DNA of 64,000 nucleotides. Origin: Nitrosomonadales bacterium (GTDB lineage: Bacteria; Pseudomonadota; Gammaproteobacteria; Burkholderiales; SG8-39). Position numbers and translations under genes: made by a program. How positions within the stretch are numbered: the stretch's first letter is position 1; every line of letters begins with the position of its first letter. Positions 58,315 to 64,000 of the stretch are shown here, one piece after another. Below the pieces are notes generated by a model, which saw nothing but the letters and a program-made list of their open reading frames with translations, was not told where the DNA came from and made no database searches. The DNA lies in assembly GCA_005240145.1 (NCBI GenBank), contig SBAS01000021.1, positions 1 through 64,000 of the forward strand. Reading direction: 5' to 3'.

Positions 58315-58772
58315 GCCGCCTCGGTGCCGGCCGGACGCACGGTACAGAGGATGTCGGCCTCGGCGACAAGTCCGTCGTTGACCCGCGCGCTGCAGCCGAA
58401 TTTCCAGATGCCGCGCTTGGAACCGAGGATCGAAACCTCGATGATGAGCTGATCGCCGGGTTCGACCGGCTTCTTGAAGCGCGCGTTATCGATGCCGGCG
58501 TAGTAGTAGACCGATTTCTCGTCTGGCTTGGTGCCGAGCGTGCGAAATACCAGGATGCCGGCTGCCTGCGCCATGGCTTCCAGGATCAGCACCCCGGGCA
58601 TCACGGGCCGGTGGGGAAAATGACCCGGGAAATAGGGCTCGTTCGCCGAGACGTTCTTCAACGCCCGGATCCGCTTGCCGGGCTCGCATTCGAGCACACG
58701 GTCGATCATCAGGATCGGAAAGCGCTGCGGCAGGTGCGCGAGCACCTGATGGATGTCCATGTCGTCAGCCAT
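58311..58772 (-). CDS. fabZ: 3-hydroxyacyl-ACP dehydratase FabZ
   Basis: FabZ dehydrates 3-hydroxyacyl-ACP and competes with LpxA and LpxD for substrate. The hot-dog-fold protein of 153 residues has PYFPGHFPHRPVMPGVLILE with the catalytic His and the Glu of LEAMAQ. The ATG at 58772 overlaps the lpxD end by eight bases; an ATG four codons later (MDIHQVLAHLPQRFP) is also possible. Confidence 0.96.
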   Translation of the reverse strand: MADDMDIHQVLAHLPQRFPILMIDRVLECEPGKRIRALKNVSANEPYFPGHFPHRPVMPGVLILEAMAQAAGILVFRTLGTKPDEKSVYYYAGIDNARFKKPVEPGDQLIIEVSILGSKRGIWKFGCSARVNDGLVAEADILCTVRPAGTEAA

Positions 58773-59751
58773 TGCCCTTCTCCTTCTCCTGAAGCCGCTT
58801 CTCGAGCGCGCGGACCCGCTCCACGAGATCTGCGAGTTGCCGGACCACCGCGGTATTGCGCGCCCAGGATGCGTGTTCGTCGGCCGGGAACATTCCGGTA
58901 TAGGTGCCCGGCTTGCGGATCGAGTGCGAAATCACGGTATCGGCAGAAACATGGGCATGGTCGCAGATCGAAAGATGCCCCAGGATCAGCGCGCCCGCAC
59001 CGATCCTGCAATGGCTGCCGATCTCGGCGCTGCCGGCTACCGCGACGCAACCCGCCACGGCGGTATGCGCCCCCACGCGGCAGTTGTGCCCGATCTGGAT
59101 CTGGTTGTCGAGTTTGACGCCGTCGCCGATCATGGTGTCGTCCATGGCGCCGCGGTCGATCGTCGTGTTGGCCCCAATCTCGACGTCGTCGCCGATCGCC
59201 ACCGCGCCGATCTGCGGGATCTTCAGCCAGCGGCCGCTCTCGCTGGCGATGCCGAAGCCGTCCGCCCCGATGACGACGCCCGAGTGAACGATGGCGCGCG
59301 CCCCGATGCGGCAGCCGTGATAGACCACCACGCCCGGATAGAGGCAGCTGTCGTCGCCGATCGTGACGCCGGCGCCGATGGCGCAGCCCGCACCTATGGA
59401 TACGCGCGCACCGAGCACCGCCGTGGGTGCAATACTCGCTGATGGATGCACGCCTGCGGCTTGGGTGAAGCGCGGATTGAAAAGTTGCGAGACGTGCGCG
59501 AAGTAGCTGTAGGGATCGTCGCAGACGATGCGAGGAAGCGCGGTCAGCGCCTCAGCCTCGGCGGCAAGCACCACGGCCGAAGCGCCGGTAGTCGAGAGCT
59601 TGGCGTGGTATTTGAGGCTCGAGACGAAAGCGATCTGGCCGCGTCCGGCGCCTTCCAGCGAACCCACCTGGTGGATCAGGACGCCTGGATCGCCGGCGAT
59701 CCGGCCGCCGAGTTGTGACGCGATTTGCGCGAGCGTGAACGGCCCGCCCAT
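58765..59751 (-). CDS. lpxD: UDP-3-O-acylglucosamine N-acyltransferase
   Basis: LpxD adds the N-linked hydroxyacyl chain in lipid A synthesis. The N-terminal uridine-binding domain (about residues 1-100) is followed by hexapeptide repeats (GARVSIGAGCAIGAGVTIGD, GADGFGIASESGRWLKIPQI). The catalytic His lies in LDNQIQIGHNCRVGAHTAV. The C-terminal helix includes VERVRALEKRLQEKEKG. The length is 328 residues. The start is one base after the ompH stop. Confidence 0.96.
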   Translation of the reverse strand: MGGPFTLAQIASQLGGRIAGDPGVLIHQVGSLEGAGRGQIAFVSSLKYHAKLSTTGASAVVLAAEAEALTALPRIVCDDPYSYFAHVSQLFNPRFTQAAGVHPSASIAPTAVLGARVSIGAGCAIGAGVTIGDDSCLYPGVVVYHGCRIGARAIVHSGVVIGADGFGIASESGRWLKIPQIGAVAIGDDVEIGANTTIDRGAMDDTMIGDGVKLDNQIQIGHNCRVGAHTAVAGCVAVAGSAEIGSHCRIGAGALILGHLSICDHAHVSADTVISHSIRKPGTYTGMFPADEHASWARNTAVVRQLADLVERVRALEKRLQEKEKGNG

Positions 59752-59752
59752 G

Positions 59753-60271
59753 TCATTTTGTGGCGGCGGGCGGTTTGCCGTCGAGCGCCTTGATCACCTT
59801 GTCGGTGATGTCGATGCGCGGATTCGCGTAGGCGGCTTCCTGGAAAATGATGTCGTACTTCTCCGACTCGGCGATCTGACGGATGATGCGGTTCGCCTGC
59901 TCGATCACCTGCCCCAGCTCCTCGTTGCGGCGCTGGTTCACGTCTTCGCGGTACTCGCGCTGCTTGCGCTGGAAGTCGCGGTTGAGCTCGCCAAAGTCGC
60001 GCTCCTTGGTGCGGCGCTGCGCCTCGGGCATCGTGACCGCGTCCTTCTCGAGCTCGTCCTGGAGCCGTTTGATCTGATCGGCGACCTTGGCGAGTTCGGC
60101 TTCGCGCTTGGAGAACTCGACTTCGAGCTTCTTCTGCGCCCGCATCGCGGGCGCGGAGTCGCGCACGATGCGCTCGATCTGCACCACGCCGATTTTGCCC
60201 TGGGCGAAGACCTGGGCGGCGGGCGTGGCGAGGCACAACGCGGCGGCGGCAAGGAGGAATGTGCGGAGCAT
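59753..60271 (-). CDS. ompH: Periplasmic chaperone Skp/OmpH
   Basis: Skp binds unfolded outer-membrane proteins in the periplasm on their way to BamA. I start at the ATG at 60271 (MLRTFLLAAAALCLATPAAQ, signal peptide cleaved near VFAQG); the longer frame to 60361 adds an unlikely leader. The mature part is the typical long charged coiled coil (FSKREAELAKVADQIKRLQD onward). The length is 172 residues. It sits between bamA and lpxD, the standard place. Confidence 0.94.
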   Translation of the reverse strand: MLRTFLLAAAALCLATPAAQVFAQGKIGVVQIERIVRDSAPAMRAQKKLEVEFSKREAELAKVADQIKRLQDELEKDAVTMPEAQRRTKERDFGELNRDFQRKQREYREDVNQRRNEELGQVIEQANRIIRQIAESEKYDIIFQEAAYANPRIDITDKVIKALDGKPPAATK

Positions 60272-60284
60272 GGGGCGGACGATT

Positions 60285-62570
60285 CTAGAAAGTGGAGCCA
60301 AAATTGAATTGTAACCTCTCGACCCGGTCCACGCCTTTCTTGCTGTTAAGCGGCTGAGCAAACGAGAGTTTCAACGGCCCGAACGGCGAACTCCAAGCCA
60401 GGGCTATTCCCATCGAGTAGCGCAACTCGCCCAGGGAGACTTTCTCGTTCGCGCCATACACCTGGCCGAAGTCGAGGAATCCCGCCAGCCGCAGGCTCTT
60501 GTCCTGCTGCGCGCCCGGCATCGGGAACAGCAGTTCGGCGCTGCCTGAAATCTTGCGCGTGCCGCCGAGCGCGTTGCCGCCGGCGTCCTGTTGCCCGAGT
60601 GAGAAAGACCTGTAGCCGCGCACCGAAGTCGGGCCGCCGGTGTAGAAATTCTTGAAAAATGGCACCGACTTTCCGCTCAGCCCATGGACATAGCCCAGAT
60701 CGGCGCTCAGCGCCAGCGTCACCGTCCGGCCCAGGGGGTGAAAAAACTGCTCGTTGAGGTTGACGCGGTAGTACTGCAGATCGCCTGCCGCAAGCTCGAG
60801 CGAGGCGGTGGTCAGGGATCCGCGCGTCGTCCGGATCGCGCTGTCGCGTCGGTCACGGCTCCAGCCGACCGAGCCGCTGCCGTAGGTGTAGCTAGTGCCG
60901 AACTGGGCGACGAAATTTTGGTAACTGAGCGGACTGGAAGCGAACAGGCCGAGCTTGACGTTCTCGGCGATGACGCCGAAGTTGACGGCATCGGTTTCGC
61001 TCAAGGGGTAGCCGAGCTTGAGGCCCCCGCCCAGCGTATCCGTCGAGTAGGCGCCAACCGCGAGGCTGGAGGCGTTGACCCTCCTCTTGTAGACGTCGAA
61101 TCCAGCGCTCACGCCGTCGACAGTGAAATAAGGATCGACGTAGGAAAGTCCGTAGGCCCGGTTCACCTTGCCGCTATTGACCTGCACGGCGATGGACTTG
61201 CCGCTGCCGAACACGTTGGCTTGCGAGATCGAGCCGGAGACCACCACCTTGTCCACCGAAGAGTAACCACCACCGATCAGCAGGGATCCGGTGGGTTTTT
61301 CCTCCACCGTGAAAGTGACGTCGATCTGGTCCGCGCGATCCGCGATTGGCGCGGTCTCGATGTTCACGTCCTTGAAATTCTGCGTGCGATCGATGCGCGA
61401 CTTGGAAAGCTGGATCTTCGAGGCATCGTAGTACGACCCCTCGAGCTGCCGCATCTCGCGCCGCACCACTTCGTCGCGCGTGCGCGTGTTGCCGGCGACG
61501 TTGATGCGGCGCACGTATACGCGCCGTCCCGGATCGATGACGACGGCAAACGCAACGCTGCGCTTTTCCCTGTCGATCTGCGGAATCGCATTGGCGTTGG
61601 CGAACGCGTAGCCTTCATTGCCGAGGCGGTCGGTGATCGCCTTGGTCGACTCGGTCAGTTGCTGGCGCGAGAACACGTCGCCTGCCTTCACGCGCAACAT
61701 TCTCTCCAGCTCCTCGCGCGGCAGCAGCATCTGCCCGTCAAGCCGGACCTCGCTCACCGTGTACTTCTCGCCTTCGGCGATGTTGACGGTGATGTAGATA
61801 TCGCGCTTGTCGGGTGTGATCGAGACCTGCGTCGATTCGATGTTGAAATCGATGTAGCCGCGGTCCAGGTAGAACGACTTCAGGGTCTCCAGGTCGGCGC
61901 TGAGCTTGGGCTTGGAATACTGGTCGAGCTTGGTATACCAGGTAAGCCAGCCCGGCGTGCGCAACACGAACAGCGCCAGCAGCTCGCTTTCGCGGAAAGC
62001 CCGCGCGCCGACGATGTTGATCGCGCGGATCTTCGCGATGTCGTTCTCGGTCACCGCTATGCTGATGCCGACGCGGTTGCGCTCCAGCGGCGTCACCGTC
62101 GTCTGTACCTCCGCGGCGTAGCGGCCGCGCGTCAGGTATTGCCGCTTCAGTTCCTGCTCGGCGCCATCGAGCACCGAGCGGTCGAAGGTGCGACCTTCGG
62201 CGAGGCCGACGTCGCGCATGATGCGCTTGACGGTATCGCTGTCGAAATCCTTCACGCCGATGAAATCCACCTGAGCAATCGCCGGACGTTCGTCGACCAG
62301 GACCACCAGCACGTCGTTTTCGACTTCGAGGCGGACGTCGCGGAAGAAGCCGGTCGCGAACAGCGCGCGCAGGGCCTGCTGCGCCTTCTCCGCCGTCATG
62401 GTTTCGCCGACCTTCACCGGCAGATAGCTGAATACCGTACCGGGCTCGGTCCGCTGCAGCCCCTCGACGCGGATGTCCTTGACAACAAACGAGCGGAAGG
62501 CCTGGGCGTACACACCGGTTGCCAGCGTGAGCAATGCGCAGGCGGCTACTGCCAAAGTACGAAAGCGCAT
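60285..62570 (-). CDS. bamA: Outer membrane protein assembly factor BamA
   Basis: BamA is the Omp85 core of the machine that inserts beta-barrels in the outer membrane. A signal peptide (MRFRTLAVAACALLTLATGV, cleaved after YAQA) precedes five POTRA domains (to about residue 415) and a C-terminal 16-strand barrel. GPTSVRGYRSFSLG is the lid-lock VRGF/Y motif of loop 6. The protein ends in Phe (QFNFGSTF), as required for recognition. The length is 761 residues. The ATG at 62570 follows the rseP stop by two bases; a longer frame covers rseP. Confidence 0.97.
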   Translation of the reverse strand: MRFRTLAVAACALLTLATGVYAQAFRSFVVKDIRVEGLQRTEPGTVFSYLPVKVGETMTAEKAQQALRALFATGFFRDVRLEVENDVLVVLVDERPAIAQVDFIGVKDFDSDTVKRIMRDVGLAEGRTFDRSVLDGAEQELKRQYLTRGRYAAEVQTTVTPLERNRVGISIAVTENDIAKIRAINIVGARAFRESELLALFVLRTPGWLTWYTKLDQYSKPKLSADLETLKSFYLDRGYIDFNIESTQVSITPDKRDIYITVNIAEGEKYTVSEVRLDGQMLLPREELERMLRVKAGDVFSRQQLTESTKAITDRLGNEGYAFANANAIPQIDREKRSVAFAVVIDPGRRVYVRRINVAGNTRTRDEVVRREMRQLEGSYYDASKIQLSKSRIDRTQNFKDVNIETAPIADRADQIDVTFTVEEKPTGSLLIGGGYSSVDKVVVSGSISQANVFGSGKSIAVQVNSGKVNRAYGLSYVDPYFTVDGVSAGFDVYKRRVNASSLAVGAYSTDTLGGGLKLGYPLSETDAVNFGVIAENVKLGLFASSPLSYQNFVAQFGTSYTYGSGSVGWSRDRRDSAIRTTRGSLTTASLELAAGDLQYYRVNLNEQFFHPLGRTVTLALSADLGYVHGLSGKSVPFFKNFYTGGPTSVRGYRSFSLGQQDAGGNALGGTRKISGSAELLFPMPGAQQDKSLRLAGFLDFGQVYGANEKVSLGELRYSMGIALAWSSPFGPLKLSFAQPLNSKKGVDRVERLQFNFGSTF

Positions 62571-62572
62571 CA

Positions 62573-63937
62573 CTATCCCGAGAACAGGCGGTTCAGGTCG
62601 TTGTAGAAAGCGAAAGCCATGACGACGAGGAGCAGCGCCAGACCGACACGCTGTCCGAGTTCCATGGCGCGCTCGGACACCGGGCTCCCCTTGATTATTT
62701 CGACCGAATAGTACATCAAGTGCCCCCCGTCGAGGAGCGGAATCGGCAGCAAATTCAACACGCCCAGGCTGATGCTGATGAGGGCGAGAAAGGTGGCATA
62801 GGCGAGCCATCCCAACTGCGCCGACTGGCCGGCGTAGTCGGCAATCGTCACCGGCCCGGAGAGGTGTTTCCATGAGACTTCCCCGATCAGCATCTTGCCC
62901 AGCATCTTCAGGCTGAAGATCGAGATGTCCCAGGTCTTGGCTGTGGCCTTGACGAGGCTGTCGAGCGGACCGTAGCTGACCCGCACCACGATGCGCTCGG
63001 TCTCCGACGCCGGAATGCTGGGCGCGGCGCCGATGCGGCCTATGCGCTGCCCGTTCTCCGTTGCCGCTTCCGGCAGCACGTCGATGCTGATCGACGCGCC
63101 GCCGCGCTCCACGACCAGCTTGAGCACTTCGCCGGGGTGTGCCCGGATCGTCTGTACCAGCTGCTCCCAGGTCGTGATGACCTTGCCTCCCGCCTGCGCC
63201 ACGCGGTCTTCGGCACGCAGTCCGGCGCGCTCGGCCGGGCCGCCAGGCACGACGCGCCCGATCACCGGCGCGAGCGGCGGTCGGAACAGTCCCATCCCGA
63301 TACGCTCCATGGTGTCGCTTTCAACCTCCTCGGAGGGATACCGGCGCAGGTCGAGCACGTGCATTGCGATGCTGCCGCCGGCGCGGGAGACTTCGAAACG
63401 CAGCGCTTCGCGCTGCAACGCCCCCTGCAGGACGCGCCAGCGCAGGTCCTGCCAGGTGGCGATCGCTTCGCCTTCGATCGTGCGCACCGTGTCCCCGGCC
63501 GCGAAGCCCGCGGCATGCGCCAGCGTTCCGGTCGCAGGCGCCGCAAGCACGGGCCGCGCTTCTGGCAAGCCGTGCATGTACAGGCCCGCGTAGAGCGCGA
63601 TCGCGAACAGGAAATTGAAGGCCGGACCGGCGCTCACGATGAGGCAACGGCGCCAGACGCTCTGCCGGTTGAAGGCGCGATGTGCGTCCCGCTCCTTTAC
63701 CGGGCCTTCGCGCTCGTCGAGCATCTTCACGTAGCCGCCGAACGGAATTGCGGCGATCACCCACTCGGTGGCGTCGCTCCCCAGGCGCCAGGTCGCAAGT
63801 GGCCTGCCGAAACCGACCGAGAACCGCAGCACCCGCACGTTGCACCAGCGGGCGACGAGATAGTGGCCGTACTCGTGCACCACGATGAGAACACCCAGGG
63901 CGACGATAAACGCGACTACCGTGTGCAGGAAGCTCAT
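62573..63937 (-). CDS. rseP: Site-2 zinc metalloprotease RseP
   Basis: RseP performs the second, intramembrane cut of RseA and so releases sigma-E. It has the zinc motif HEYGH in the first transmembrane helix (VVHEYGHYLVARW), two PDZ domains in the periplasmic loop (about residues 115-280), and the third zinc ligand in LNLLPIPLLDGGHL. The length is 454 residues with four predicted membrane segments. The ATG overlaps the upstream gene stop (ATGA). Its substrate gene rseA is in this same window (13455). Confidence 0.97.
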   Translation of the reverse strand: MSFLHTVVAFIVALGVLIVVHEYGHYLVARWCNVRVLRFSVGFGRPLATWRLGSDATEWVIAAIPFGGYVKMLDEREGPVKERDAHRAFNRQSVWRRCLIVSAGPAFNFLFAIALYAGLYMHGLPEARPVLAAPATGTLAHAAGFAAGDTVRTIEGEAIATWQDLRWRVLQGALQREALRFEVSRAGGSIAMHVLDLRRYPSEEVESDTMERIGMGLFRPPLAPVIGRVVPGGPAERAGLRAEDRVAQAGGKVITTWEQLVQTIRAHPGEVLKLVVERGGASISIDVLPEAATENGQRIGRIGAAPSIPASETERIVVRVSYGPLDSLVKATAKTWDISIFSLKMLGKMLIGEVSWKHLSGPVTIADYAGQSAQLGWLAYATFLALISISLGVLNLLPIPLLDGGHLMYYSVEIIKGSPVSERAMELGQRVGLALLLVVMAFAFYNDLNRLFSG

Positions 63938-64000
63938 GCCGCCTTACCCATCAGCATCGCGACGCAGTCTGCCGCCGTGCGGCGCGCCGAGCGATCGGCG
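63934..64000 (-). CDS. dxr: C-terminal end of an unidentified gene, probably dxr
   Basis: Only the last 21 codons are visible; they read ADRSARRTAADCVAMLMGKA plus a final Ala, then TGA overlapping the rseP ATG. The helical Ala-rich tail is not diagnostic. In betaproteobacteria and other relatives the gene just upstream of rseP is dxr (1-deoxy-D-xylulose 5-phosphate reductoisomerase, isoprenoid pathway), so this is a call from gene order alone. Confidence 0.5.
   Translation of the reverse strand, partial: ADRSARRTAADCVAMLMGKAA

Noticed and set aside
60684..62606. A 640-codon plus-strand frame opposite bamA
   Set aside because: It is a shadow of BamA; its composition is typical of antisense frames and no motif is seen.

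Overview
This window is a GC-rich chromosomal segment whose gene order points to a betaproteobacterium. The evidence is the long fatty-acid/ribosomal block (maf, yceD, rpmF, plsX, fabHDG, acpP, fabF), the block rpoE-rseA-rseB-mucD-lepA-lepB-DUF4845-rnc-era-recO-pdxJ-acpS-nagZ, the envelope block rseP-bamA-ompH-lpxD-fabZ-lpxA-lpxB-rnhB, and small families such as DUF1178 and DUF4936. I see no phage, insertion sequence, CRISPR array, rRNA operon or replication origin. Almost all of the DNA is coding, and genes commonly overlap by 1-20 bases.

Layout. Positions 1-6.4 kb carry RNase E (minus, cut by the left edge), rluC, a HAD phosphatase, a Rieske protein and sppA, then an RsmI-like methyltransferase and maf on the minus strand. 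Positions 6.4-12.8 kb hold the fatty-acid synthesis operon, closed by a YgfX-like membrane protein. Positions 12.8-23.9 kb hold the sigma-E envelope-stress operon followed by translation, secretion, RNA-processing and cofactor genes. Positions 23.9-27.2 kb hold efp (minus), uvrC, pgsA and tRNA-Gly, tRNA-Cys and tRNA-Leu. Positions 27.3-36.5 kb are the accessory part: two glutathione transferases, an unlisted 53-residue CxxC protein, and a catabolic cluster made of a NicX-like dioxygenase, an alpha/beta hydrolase, an acyl-CoA-dehydrogenase-like flavoprotein, a secreted amidohydrolase and a CoA ligase, with a convergent hydratase. Positions 36.5-40.3 kb hold holB, tmk, mltG and the divergent ygfZ. 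Positions 40.3-45.2 kb hold an orphan lsrF homologue, an NRDE protein, a GNAT, and a class II aldolase-SDR fusion coupled to mtnA. Positions 45-50 kb hold guaB, guaA, rlmJ, tadA and an L,D-transpeptidase. Positions 50-55 kb hold rnfH, ratA, smpB, ppsA and ppsR. The right end is the lipid A/outer-membrane biogenesis operon, cut just inside the gene upstream of rseP (probably dxr).

Most of the window is housekeeping. The parts most worth a second look are: the aldolase-SDR fusion linked to mtnA, a possible one-polypeptide version of the DHAP shunt for 5-deoxypentose salvage; the NicX-like catabolic cluster, whose substrate is unknown; two genes (maf and rlmJ) whose conserved N-termini can only be reached from CTG codons preceded by Shine-Dalgarno-like sequences; an EF-P that does not look like the usual betaproteobacterial type; a solo lsrF; and several regulatory structures, including an 18-base palindrome over the rne ribosome-binding site, a terminator-like hairpin 6 bases before lepA, a duplicated TTGACA box ahead of the fatty-acid operon, and -10-like hexamers placed so close to start codons that leaderless mRNAs are likely.
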